From CAYIYO01 sp964367715 (GTDB lineage Bacteria > Chlamydiota > Chlamydiia > Chlamydiales > Criblamydiaceae), in the NCBI GenBank assembly GCA_964367715.1, contig CAYIYO010000014.1:1-38039 (forward strand): DNA of 38,039 bases, in the 5' to 3' direction. The notes under the pieces are model-generated. The model saw only the letters and a program-made list of their open reading frames with translations, did no database searches and had not been told where the DNA came from. How positions within the stretch are numbered: position 1 is the first letter of the stretch; each line of letters starts with the position of its first letter. This document shows, piece by piece, positions 1-7,356 of the stretch. The position numbers and the translations under genes were made by a program.

Positions 1-20
1 CGAAGGGACTACAGCGGTTA

Positions 21-56
21 GCCACGGGTGGTGAGCGAAGCGAATGAACCCGTGGC
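21..56. repeat. Short inverted repeat (REP-like)
   Basis: A perfect 9-bp inverted repeat (gccacgggt at 21-29, acccgtggc at 48-56) encloses an 18-base loop. It lies just beyond the 3' end of the leftward coiled-coil gene. It could act as a terminator for that gene or be a copy of a dispersed palindrome, but no second copy was seen in this window and no T-tract follows. Confidence 0.5.
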
Positions 57-98
57 AATGTTGCTCCCAAAATATTAAGCTGCTTAGACTTGTATATC

Positions 99-1415
99 TT
101 ATATCTTCCATTCGGTACGTTTGTCCTCCGATATTTCTACAGGGTACATGTGATGATCTGCTTCAGGAACGACAATGCATTTTTTTTCCCATATGCGATA
201 AAATTCTGCGTAGGGTTTGGTTTCTTTGCGTTCCCAAATAAAATGTGCAGTCATCTCGATCATATCGACTTCATTTTGGAATGCAATTTTTTTGACATCG
301 ACTGTCTTATTCCGACCGATGTTCGGGCTAATTTTTGTTTGTAATCCGTGAGGAGAGTTTCCATTGCACATCACTTCAACTTGATCTTTAGATAATTTTA
401 ATCTTACGATTTTATTAATTAATATAATAACGCCGTCGCCTTTTATATTTGTATTATCTGAAGGAGACCATATTTGCCATTCATGATTTAAGTTGATAGT
501 AATCTCGTTTCCATTTTCATAAATGCTACGAATGTTCTCTTCTAGATCAGGAAATTTATTAAAAAGTACTAGAAAAAGATTAGCTAGTTTTTGACTTTTA
601 GTCCCATTCAAAATCAATCTTCTTAATTTATCCACCTTTGTTTCTGTCGCTATTCCAGTTAGTTCAGTCAGTGTTGCTTGATCTACTGCTATTTTTTCTT
701 GGAGCGTTTTAATTTCACCTTCTAATGTTGTTAATATTAATTTATTAGAAGCTATTTGAGAGGTTAATCTTTTCACTTCTCGTATTTGTTTATCATTTTT
801 TTGCATTTTCGGGACCAGGATATGATCTTGAACCAACTCGACTTTTTTAGTTTCGAAAGCAGAGGCTAAAGCAGATAAGATACCAGATTCTTCCTTAGGA
901 GGGGCTTTTTGTTGATCCCATTCACTTTCTAATGTTGTTTTTTCCGCTTCAAGTTTTTCTTTGGATGGAAGTTGTCTTAGTTCTTCCTCTGATATTGAAA
1001 TGTTTGCTTCGATCGCCATTTTTTGAGTCTCAGACTCATCAAGTTCTCTTCGATCAGCTGTTAAGGATGCTGTCAATGCAGCAATTTTTTCTGTACGAAG
1101 ACGAATTTCTTCTGCGGTTCTAAACGTTAGCTCTGCATTGATAATTTTTGTGGCTGCTGCATTAAATTTTTCGTGGTAATTTTTGGAGCAAAGGAGCCAG
1201 ATGCGGTGCAATATCGTTTTAATTTGGACGTCAATCCAGTTGCAGGCGCGCGACCATTTATGGTCCAGAAGCTTTTTTGTGCAAAGAGTATTGATGACGT
1301 CTTCGTTTAGGGTCACATTATTTTCAGGGTTTTGTTTAGTGTCATCGATCAAATTTATAAGATCAGGATAATTATAGAATTGATTAGTCTCTATAATGCT
1401 TTTTATTGTATTCAT
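99..1415 (-). CDS. Hypothetical coiled-coil protein
   Basis: I do not recognise this 438-residue protein. It has no signal peptide and no membrane segment. Residues of roughly 95-265 are rich in Glu, Lys, Leu and Ala in heptad-like spacing, indicating one or two long coiled coils broken by a Pro-containing stretch (QQKAPPKEESG). The C-terminal 150 residues look globular and mixed alpha/beta, with several Trp. The start ATG is preceded by an AAAGGAAT ribosome-binding site, and a near-consensus promoter lies upstream. The gene and its leader are more AT-rich than the housekeeping genes further right. It stands alone, divergent from the glycosyltransferase block. A host-interaction or structural role is possible but is only a guess. 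Confidence 0.75.
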   Translation of the reverse strand: MNTIKSIIETNQFYNYPDLINLIDDTKQNPENNVTLNEDVINTLCTKKLLDHKWSRACNWIDVQIKTILHRIWLLCSKNYHEKFNAAATKIINAELTFRTAEEIRLRTEKIAALTASLTADRRELDESETQKMAIEANISISEEELRQLPSKEKLEAEKTTLESEWDQQKAPPKEESGILSALASAFETKKVELVQDHILVPKMQKNDKQIREVKRLTSQIASNKLILTTLEGEIKTLQEKIAVDQATLTELTGIATETKVDKLRRLILNGTKSQKLANLFLVLFNKFPDLEENIRSIYENGNEITINLNHEWQIWSPSDNTNIKGDGVIILINKIVRLKLSKDQVEVMCNGNSPHGLQTKISPNIGRNKTVDVKKIAFQNEVDMIEMTAHFIWERKETKPYAEFYRIWEKKCIVVPEADHHMYPVEISEDKRTEWKI

Positions 1416-1443
1416 ATCATTCCTTTTTTTATTAGTTGTATCA

Positions 1444-1472
1444 ATTATATGATTTTATTTGGTTGAAGTCAA
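1444..1472 (-). promoter_or_regulatory. Sigma70/sigma66-type promoter of the coiled-coil gene
   Basis: On the minus strand TTGACT (1472-1467) and TATAAT (1449-1444) are separated by 17 bases, about 30 bases upstream of the start codon. This is the closest match to the housekeeping consensus that I found in the window. Confidence 0.7.
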
Positions 1473-1635
1473 TTTCATATAAGTTATGTTAGATTGATTT
1501 TATACTTTTTACAAAAAAAATTGGTTAAAAATATATAATTATATTTTTAAACATCATTTCATTAATGCATGAACTCGTGCTGGAGATTTTCTTAGCGATT
1601 TGGTATGGTCATGCCTCTTACTTCGGAGGAAAACA

Positions 1636-2952
1636 GTGCGTATACTCATTATTTCTACATTCTTTCCCCCTTTAAATTCCATTGCTTCTTTACGACCGTA
1701 TTCCTGGGCTAAGCGTTGGGTTGAGCAGGGACATCAGGTGACCGTGCTCACCATGGATTCTCAGCAAGATCCTGGAGTGGCGTTGCAGCTTCCGTTGGAA
1801 GGATTTGAGATCATTTCTATTGCTGCGCCTTCCTGGGTCCAAAAGCTGAAAGGGGGGTATCGACGCGAGGAAAAAGCGGAGACTACTTCCTCTTCTACTC
1901 GATCAATCACCTCCTTGATTAAAAAAAATATTTTACATTTATTCCAGACTCTTCGGCATACCAAGGGTGTATTCAATGCGTGTCGGATGCCAGACTTTAC
2001 TGATTTATGGATTTCTCCTGCATTGAGAGCGGTGAAGGAGAAAGGAGAGTGGGATTTGGTTGTGAGCACCGCCGGACCGTATGCTGTCCATCTTGTCGCG
2101 CATCAGCTGAAAAAAAGAGGGCAGGCAAAGCGGTGGATTGCTGATTATCGCGATACATGGAGTGATAACTATATTTATCCTGGGATTTTTCCTTTTAATT
2201 ACATTGAGCGCAAGTTGGAGCCTTATTTGATGCGGCGGGCGGATTTGATTACGACGGTGAGTGTTCCGTTTGCGGAGTCGTTGGCGTCGCGTTATGGGGT
2301 GAGGAAGGTGGAGCCGGTGGAAAATGGATTTGATACCGACGACCTTGCAGTGCTGCCTTTGGAAACATATTTTCCTGACGATCGAAAGGTGCGTATTGTG
2401 CATACTGGATCGATTTATTTGGGGAAGAGGGATCCGACTCCTTTGTTTCAGGCGATTGCGGAATTAGCACGGGATCCAAAAAATGTTCCGTTACTTGAGC
2501 GATTGGAGGTGTTGTTTGTTGGATTGCATCACGCGAACCTTGAGAAATTGATTGCGGAGCATTGTGTCGAAAAATGGGTGAAGATTGTAGGATTTGTGTC
2601 GCGAGAAGATGCGCTGCGGATGCAGCGGGATGCCGATTTATTGTTATTTCTTCCATGGAACGATAAAAGTGTGGATGGCGTGTTGTCTGGAAAAATTTTC
2701 GAGTACCTGTTTTCAGGCACGCCTATTATTGCTGTGGGGGGCGGAGGAATAGAAGCGTCGCAGCAGTTGATTTTGGATGCCAGCGCTGGTTTCGTGTTGA
2801 ATAGCGTGAAAGAAATAAAAGCACTTGTAGTAAAGGCACTTAATGAGGAAGTTCCGTCTTGCATTGCTAACAGAGCATTTATTAATCGGTATGATCGAAA
2901 AGTTTTGGCCGACCATTTATTAAATGTAGCGAAGGAAATCACCTGCACCTAA
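1636..2952 (+). CDS. Glycosyltransferase family 4-like protein
   Basis: This 438-residue protein has the GT-B layout of family 4 glycosyltransferases. The N-terminus begins with a beta strand and donor-fold loop (MRILIISTFFPPLNSIASLR), and the C-terminal half carries the sugar-nucleotide signature GKIFEYLFSGTPII near residues 352-365 followed by a Gly-rich turn. It probably transfers a sugar from a nucleotide donor to an envelope glycan at the cytoplasmic face; the substrate cannot be read from sequence. I chose the GTG at 1636 because GGAGGA lies 5 bases upstream and the domain starts there; an ATG at 1600 would add 12 residues without domain support. It is followed by a repeat and then by a second glycosyltransferase and a ligase-like gene, which suggests one glycan pathway. 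Confidence 0.85.
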   Translation: MRILIISTFFPPLNSIASLRPYSWAKRWVEQGHQVTVLTMDSQQDPGVALQLPLEGFEIISIAAPSWVQKLKGGYRREEKAETTSSSTRSITSLIKKNILHLFQTLRHTKGVFNACRMPDFTDLWISPALRAVKEKGEWDLVVSTAGPYAVHLVAHQLKKRGQAKRWIADYRDTWSDNYIYPGIFPFNYIERKLEPYLMRRADLITTVSVPFAESLASRYGVRKVEPVENGFDTDDLAVLPLETYFPDDRKVRIVHTGSIYLGKRDPTPLFQAIAELARDPKNVPLLERLEVLFVGLHHANLEKLIAEHCVEKWVKIVGFVSREDALRMQRDADLLLFLPWNDKSVDGVLSGKIFEYLFSGTPIIAVGGGGIEASQQLILDASAGFVLNSVKEIKALVVKALNEEVPSCIANRAFINRYDRKVLADHLLNVAKEITCT

Positions 2953-2990
2953 AATAGAAACACTATAAAAAATAAAGCCTAACAGTGTAT

Positions 2991-3065
2991 GGAGTGCGGC
3001 GGCTTGACGCCGCTTTTAGTGATCGCGGCTCGACGCGATCAAGTTGGGATTTTATCGCCGCACTC
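2991..3065. repeat. Cruciform-forming repeat (GGAGTGC family), copy 1
   Basis: The ends gagtgcggc (2992-3000) and gccgcactc (3057-3065) are exact reverse complements. Inside are two further hairpins: gcggc/gccgc (2999-3003 with 3009-3013, loop ttgac) and gatcgcg/cgcgatc (3021-3027 with 3034-3040). A related, rearranged copy is at 16171-16285. The repeat is open in the frame of the downstream gene and creates a false N-terminal extension there. Confidence 0.75.
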
Positions 3066-3083
3066 GATAGAAAGGGAAAAGTT

Positions 3084-3932
3084 ATGACAAAAAAAGCCAG
3101 ATGTTCCGTCATCATTGTCACGCATAATAGCGAGCGTGTGATTCATAAAGCGATGGAATGTTTGTATGTGCAAAGTGTTCCGGCGGATCAAATTCTCCTT
3201 GTCGATACCGGTTCGTTGGATCGTAGTTATTTGAGCCGTTATGAACAAGATGACAATACTCAAATCATTTTTGCCGGTAATGGCGTTGGCTTTTGTCGTG
3301 GCAATAACGAAGGGTTTAAGCACATTGCACCTGAGACGGATTATGTCTTCCTTGTGAATCCGGATGCCTTTTTGACAGAGCGCTTTATCGAGGAGGCACT
3401 AGCATTCATGGAGTGTCCAAAAAATGCCTCCTGCGCAGTTGTCACAGGTAAAGTTTATGGATATGATCTCAATAACGATTGTCCGTCTGGTTTTTATGAC
3501 ACCACGGGAATTTTCCAACAGTGGTATGGGCGATGGTATGATCGCGGTCAAGGCGAGTGCTGCGAAGAAAACACTTATGAAACCATGCAAGACGTTCCTG
3601 CCATCTGTGGGGCGTTGATGTTTTGCCGTAAAAAAGCATTGGATACCATCCTTCTCCGCGACCGAGAATTTTTCGATAATCGCTTTTTTATGTACAAAGA
3701 GGACATTGATCTATCCGTGCGTTTAAGAGCAAAAGGTTGGCGTTTGGTATACAATCCCAAGCTAACAGCCTATCATTGTCGTGGGTGGAATCCGGACCGC
3801 CGTCAGATGCCACGCCGCTTGCGCTTAGTTTCCGCGCGTAACGAGCTGTGGATCCATCTTCGCGCACGTTTTGTTTTTGGAACAGTTTATTCTTCTCTTA
3901 AATATGCGTCGGTCGCACTCTTTAATAAGTGA
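3084..3932 (+). CDS. Glycosyltransferase family 2 (rhamnosyltransferase-like)
   Basis: This 282-residue GT-A protein starts with the family 2 strand CSVIIVTHNSE, followed by a nucleotide-binding Asp (LLVDTGS), a NPD metal/donor motif near the middle (FLVNPDAF) and an acidic catalytic-type motif (FMYKEDIDLSVR, near residues 202-213). The pattern resembles WbbL-type rhamnosyltransferases, but the sugar is uncertain. The start at 3084 is preceded by GAAAGGGA. The frame stays open upstream to 2985, but that part is encoded by the repeat at 2991-3065 and is unlikely to be translated. The gene sits between a GT4 transferase and an O-antigen ligase-like protein, so it probably builds a surface polysaccharide or LPS sugar. 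Confidence 0.88.
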   Translation: MTKKARCSVIIVTHNSERVIHKAMECLYVQSVPADQILLVDTGSLDRSYLSRYEQDDNTQIIFAGNGVGFCRGNNEGFKHIAPETDYVFLVNPDAFLTERFIEEALAFMECPKNASCAVVTGKVYGYDLNNDCPSGFYDTTGIFQQWYGRWYDRGQGECCEENTYETMQDVPAICGALMFCRKKALDTILLRDREFFDNRFFMYKEDIDLSVRLRAKGWRLVYNPKLTAYHCRGWNPDRRQMPRRLRLVSARNELWIHLRARFVFGTVYSSLKYASVALFNK

Positions 3933-3936
3933 AAGT

Positions 3937-5310
3937 ATGCGTTATTTGGATGCAAAAACTTCTTATTTTTTATCATTGATTTGCATTATTTTGCTTTTTC
4001 TTCCCAAGATTAATTTGATTAGTTTTGGTGGACGAGAGACGGCGGGGATACGAATCGATGACATTCTTATCCTTATGTTTTCTTTGATGTTGATGTGGGC
4101 ACATTTTTCGTTAAATAAAAAATTTTACGATATTGAACGTGTTGTTTTTGCCCTTGTTGCTTTTTCACTTATTTCGTTTTCTTTGAATCGCCTCTTTGTC
4201 GATTTAGGGTTGTTGCAGGTCGATGCCAAAATATTTTATGCTGTTAGGATTTTGGAGTACTTTGCGTTTTTTTATGTTGGACTCCTCGCATTTCGATTTT
4301 TTGATTTAAGAAGCATCTTAACGGTGTTTTTGGTGATGAACCTCGGATTGATGGTGATGCAAAAAGCGGGACTGATAGGAGAGTTTTCTGTCGAAGGGTA
4401 CTTCCCTACTGCTTCGTTTCGTCCTCCAGGTATTTCCTCTTTTCCTTCGGAGATGGGATTGCTTCTGAACATGCTTTTTTGTTTTCTTATCTATACGGAT
4501 CATCCTTGGCGACCGCGTTGGCTCGTGCTGCTTCCGCGCCAGCTGCAATGGATCCTTTGCAGGTACTATCCATACCTATTATTTTTGTTGTTTGGGGCAT
4601 TTATTGTGATGAATGGATCGCGCATCGCCCTTGCAGCACTGGTGCTATCCATTCTTCCAAAAATAAAAGAAGAATTCAGTTCGCCTTCATTTGCGAAACT
4701 CATTTTGCTTTTGCTTTTTTCTGTGTCGGCAACAGGAGTCATTGCTTATGGAGTTTATAGCAGTGGATTAGCTGCGCGCAGTGAGGGATTGCTCTCTGTG
4801 AGTAACCTCGAATTAATTGGTAAGGTGTGGGACGCAATTGATATCAATCAGGTTCCGATCGGACATGAAGCGGTCAATCAGGGAAAAAATGATGCCAGCT
4901 GGTGGATGCGTATTCACAAATGGTGTTATGCATTTAAAATATTTTATTTACATCCGTTCACTTATCTACAGGGAGTAGGACCAGGCTTTGCGATGGCGGG
5001 ATTGGATGGAGGTCTGCTGCGGATTTTGGTCGAATATGGAATAGTGGGCAGTGCCCTTTTTTGGTTTCTCTTTTATAAAATATATAAGCTGTCGCGGATG
5101 ATGAAGTGGTGTGTCATCGTTGCTATCGTGAATATGGTCTTTTTTGATGTGTATCTTGCTTATAAACCGATGGGATTTCTCTTTTTGATGACCGGCTTCG
5201 CCTATGCCGAAAAGAATGCAGTATCGACCACAGAGCTTCCTCCGAGACTATACAATGACTATGCAATGTCCCAGGCGAAGGGGATGACGTCGCCGATCTC
5301 TTTATTGTGA
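3937..5310 (+). CDS. O-antigen ligase/polymerase-like membrane protein
   Basis: This 457-residue integral membrane protein has about ten hydrophobic segments and a long loop before the last third. The segment YLQGVGPGFAMAGLDGGLLR followed by a hydrophobic helix resembles the Wzy_C/O-antigen ligase core, in which an oligosaccharide is moved to lipid A-core or to a growing chain on the periplasmic side. Start choice is uncertain: 3937 avoids overlap with the GT2 gene, and 3904 or 3871 would overlap it. The 3' end overlaps the opposing epmA gene by 52 bases. Preceding transferases support a glycan function; whether it acts as ligase or polymerase cannot be decided here. Confidence 0.8.
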   Translation: MRYLDAKTSYFLSLICIILLFLPKINLISFGGRETAGIRIDDILILMFSLMLMWAHFSLNKKFYDIERVVFALVAFSLISFSLNRLFVDLGLLQVDAKIFYAVRILEYFAFFYVGLLAFRFFDLRSILTVFLVMNLGLMVMQKAGLIGEFSVEGYFPTASFRPPGISSFPSEMGLLLNMLFCFLIYTDHPWRPRWLVLLPRQLQWILCRYYPYLLFLLFGAFIVMNGSRIALAALVLSILPKIKEEFSSPSFAKLILLLLFSVSATGVIAYGVYSSGLAARSEGLLSVSNLELIGKVWDAIDINQVPIGHEAVNQGKNDASWWMRIHKWCYAFKIFYLHPFTYLQGVGPGFAMAGLDGGLLRILVEYGIVGSALFWFLFYKIYKLSRMMKWCVIVAIVNMVFFDVYLAYKPMGFLFLMTGFAYAEKNAVSTTELPPRLYNDYAMSQAKGMTSPISLL

Positions 5311-6194
5311 CGCAGCATCATCAAACGATCAAAGCCGACGGCGACGCCGCAGCAGTCCGGAATACCCTTCTCCAGTGCAGCGAGAAAGTGTTCATCGATA
5401 GGAAGAGTCCCTTTCCCTAATTGTATGCGATGCGCATTGGCTTCTTCGAGACGTGCGCGCTGCTCTTTGACATCGGCCAATTCATGGTAGCCGTTTGCGA
5501 GTTCGAGTCCTTTGTAGTAGACCTCAAAGCGTTCGGCGACAGCGAAGCCATCGACTGTTGTCTTGCGTGCCAATGCTGCCTGTGTTGCAGGATAATAGGC
5601 GAGTGCAAGCAGTTCGCCTTCGCCGAGCTTTGGCTCGATCAACGTTCCAAGAAGCAGGTTGAGTAAAGCATCTCTTCCTTCTTCTTCGATTCCTTCGTAG
5701 GCTTCGATTCCATGTTGTTGTAAGGCATCAAGAAGATCTTGATTGCTTGCAGCGGCAACATCTAAAGAGAGGTAGTGAGCGAATGCCTCTTTAAAACTCA
5801 GGATACGATGCGGAATATCTCCGAGGAATAGGCGTGTGAAGTCGAGCGTTTCTTCGATTAGTGCTTCGAAAGGCATGTTCAAGCGGTACCATTCTGCCAT
5901 CATGAATTCGGGATTGTGCTTTCTGCTGACTTCACCGCGACGAAAGACGTGGGCGAGTTGATAGATGTCGCCGCAGCCTTCTGCAAGTAAGCGCTTCATG
6001 CCGTATTCGGGGGACGAGTGGAGGTAGCGACCCTCGTCTGCAGGAATGAGATCAATATGCGCATCAACAGAGGCAAAGGCACTCACCAGTGGAACATCCA
6101 CTTCCTGCACCTGTCGTGCAGAGAAAAAGGCGCGCGCCAATGTCAGCATCGTCGCGCGGTCTTTGAGTATTGCAAGTTTAGATGCGGGAAACAT
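5259..6194 (-). CDS. epmA: EF-P--(R)-beta-lysine ligase EpmA (GenX/PoxA)
   Basis: EpmA is a lysyl-tRNA synthetase paralogue that adds (R)-beta-lysine to a conserved Lys of EF-P rather than charging tRNA. The protein has only a class II catalytic core without an anticodon-binding domain. Motif 2 is visible as FRRGEVSRKHNPEF, and motif 3 as GVAVGFDRLMML near the C-terminus. The ATG at 6194 gives 311 residues and an N-terminus similar in position to the E. coli protein. An earlier ATG at 6239 (326 residues) would overlap efp by 62 bases. It lies directly downstream of its substrate gene, so the two are probably co-transcribed. The partner aminomutase EpmB is not in this window. The 3' end overlaps the opposing ligase-like gene. 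Confidence 0.92.
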   Translation of the reverse strand: MFPASKLAILKDRATMLTLARAFFSARQVQEVDVPLVSAFASVDAHIDLIPADEGRYLHSSPEYGMKRLLAEGCGDIYQLAHVFRRGEVSRKHNPEFMMAEWYRLNMPFEALIEETLDFTRLFLGDIPHRILSFKEAFAHYLSLDVAAASNQDLLDALQQHGIEAYEGIEEEGRDALLNLLLGTLIEPKLGEGELLALAYYPATQAALARKTTVDGFAVAERFEVYYKGLELANGYHELADVKEQRARLEEANAHRIQLGKGTLPIDEHFLAALEKGIPDCCGVAVGFDRLMMLRHNKEIGDVIPFAWDIA

Positions 6195-6744
6195 ATTCGC
6201 CTGTACGGGTGTCGACGCGAATTTTTTCGCCATTATCAACGAAAATTGGCACTTGGATCTTTGCGCCTGTTTCGACGATCGCGGGCTTTAGTACGCGGCC
6301 GGAAGCAGTATCGCCACGCACACCTGGATCGCATTCAGTGATCAAGAGGTCCATGAAAGTTGGAGGCTCGACAGCAACTGCTTCACCTTTATAGATGAGC
6401 ACATCGTAAAGAAAATCTTCTTTTAGCCATTGGATGGTGTCGCCAACAGCGTCTGTTGGAATTGTTGTCTGTTCGAAGCTTTCGTCGCACATAAAAACGA
6501 TGCCATCAGTTTCTTTGTAGAGCATGCGCATTTTTGTTTCGACGATATCGGCAACTTCTGCTTTATCACCCGATTTGTATGTGCGTTCGATGACGCGCGC
6601 ATTGAGAAGATTTTTTAGACGAACGCGGTTGAAGGCTTGGCCTTTTCCTGGTTTGACGAATTCATTGGTAACAATAAGATAGGGCTGGTTTTCAATCTCC
6701 AGTTTCACGCCTGGACGAAACTCACTTGTGCTAATTTGTGCCAT
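6178..6744 (-). CDS. efp: Elongation factor P
   Basis: EF-P binds between the P and E sites of the ribosome and rescues stalling at proline runs. The 188-residue length matches the family. The N-terminal KOW-like domain carries the loop FVKPGKGQAF with Lys34, the residue that EpmA modifies in gamma-proteobacteria. The C-terminus ends in the typical GEYVSRI. The start is supported by AAAGGAATC upstream. The gene is followed by epmA with a short overlap. In C. trachomatis efp_2 (CT752, from memory) also neighbours amn, as it does here. Confidence 0.96.
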   Translation of the reverse strand: MAQISTSEFRPGVKLEIENQPYLIVTNEFVKPGKGQAFNRVRLKNLLNARVIERTYKSGDKAEVADIVETKMRMLYKETDGIVFMCDESFEQTTIPTDAVGDTIQWLKEDFLYDVLIYKGEAVAVEPPTFMDLLITECDPGVRGDTASGRVLKPAIVETGAKIQVPIFVDNGEKIRVDTRTGEYVSRI

Positions 6745-6782
6745 GATAAAGATTCCTTTGTTTTAGAAGACAATAGTAATAT

Positions 6783-6810
6783 CTTATACTAAGTTTAAAG
6801 AAATTGTCCA
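6783..6810 (-). promoter_or_regulatory. Probable promoter of efp-epmA
   Basis: On the minus strand TGGACA (6810-6805) and TATAAG (6788-6783) are 16 bases apart, 39 bases upstream of the efp start codon. Both boxes match the housekeeping consensus at five of six positions. Confidence 0.55.
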
Positions 6811-6829
6811 GAATTAAAGGAATTGTCAC

Positions 6830-6847
6830 AAGGGAAGGATTTCCCTT
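6830..6847. other. Hairpin in the efp/amn divergent region
   Basis: A 7-bp perfect stem (aagggaa/ttccctt) with a 4-base loop lies between the leftward efp promoter and the rightward small-gene operon. No T-run follows directly, so a terminator is unlikely; it may be an operator or leader structure. Confidence 0.3.
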
Positions 6848-6916
6848 AAGCGTATAGTTTTTCTTTCAAATAAAGAGCATTTCGTTTTTCCTATGGATCA
6901 TACACAAGGAAAATCT

Positions 6917-7120
6917 ATGTGGCCTAAAGAATATAAAGACTACCCTGTCGACAGCCCTTTAAGAAAAGAGCGCGTCGTTCCTCTTAAAGGAATTGTTGGG
7001 TGCGAGATGAATGAAGTCAATGGATGGGGAGAAACATTCCATGAGCCGCGTCGCAAGCAAAACCGTGGTCTTCTATACACAATGCTGGTAGCATTATTTA
7101 GCAGCAAAAAGGAGTCGTAA
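6917..7120 (+). CDS. Small hypothetical protein
   Basis: This 67-residue protein is not recognised. It is basic and hydrophilic, has no membrane segment or signal peptide, and contains a Trp/Gly-rich centre (NEVNGWGETFHEPRRKQNRG). I chose the ATG at 6917 because AAGGAAA precedes it; an ATG at 6893 lacks a ribosome-binding site. Its stop codon overlaps the next start (TAATG at 7118-7122), indicating translational coupling to the zinc-ribbon gene and then to amn. Confidence 0.6.
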   Translation: MWPKEYKDYPVDSPLRKERVVPLKGIVGCEMNEVNGWGETFHEPRRKQNRGLLYTMLVALFSSKKES

Positions 7121-7353
7121 TGGGACAAAAAGGAAACCATACATGGGATCTCACCATTCAATACCATTGCTGCCCCGCGTGCGACTACATCATCGAAAGT
7201 CGTCAAGATTATACCTATCGCCTTGGCGAGTACTATAAATATGTTGATTGTGTACGCTGTGGAAAACACTTTGAATTACGTAAACATGCACACAAAACAA
7301 TCGGTCCCTTCTTCGGAACACCAGAAACGCCAGAAATGGAATGGGGGCACTAG
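7120..7353 (+). CDS. Small zinc-ribbon protein
   Basis: This 77-residue protein has two Cys pairs, CPAC and CVRC, about 25 residues apart, the spacing of a zinc ribbon; an additional Cys precedes the first pair. The rest is rich in Tyr, His and Lys. Function is unknown; such small ribbons often bind nucleic acid or another protein. A ribosome-binding site (AAGGAG) lies in the end of the preceding gene, whose stop codon it overlaps. It is followed after 3 bases by amn, so the three genes form an operon. In C. trachomatis a hypothetical gene (CT753) is in this neighbourhood, but equivalence was not tested. Confidence 0.75.
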   Translation: MGQKGNHTWDLTIQYHCCPACDYIIESRQDYTYRLGEYYKYVDCVRCGKHFELRKHAHKTIGPFFGTPETPEMEWGH

Positions 7354-7356
7354 CAT

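Noticed and set aside
1507..1545. Promoter for the GT4 gene in the AT-rich leader
   Set aside because: Several TATAAT-like strings occur, but none has a -35 box at an acceptable distance.
2249..2656. Long antisense frame within the GT4 gene
   Set aside because: Low-complexity Pro/Ser/His-rich translation, no start signal, opposite a conserved domain.
2985..3083. N-terminal extension of the GT2 gene
   Set aside because: It is encoded by the repeat at 2991-3065; a better start with a ribosome-binding site is at 3084.
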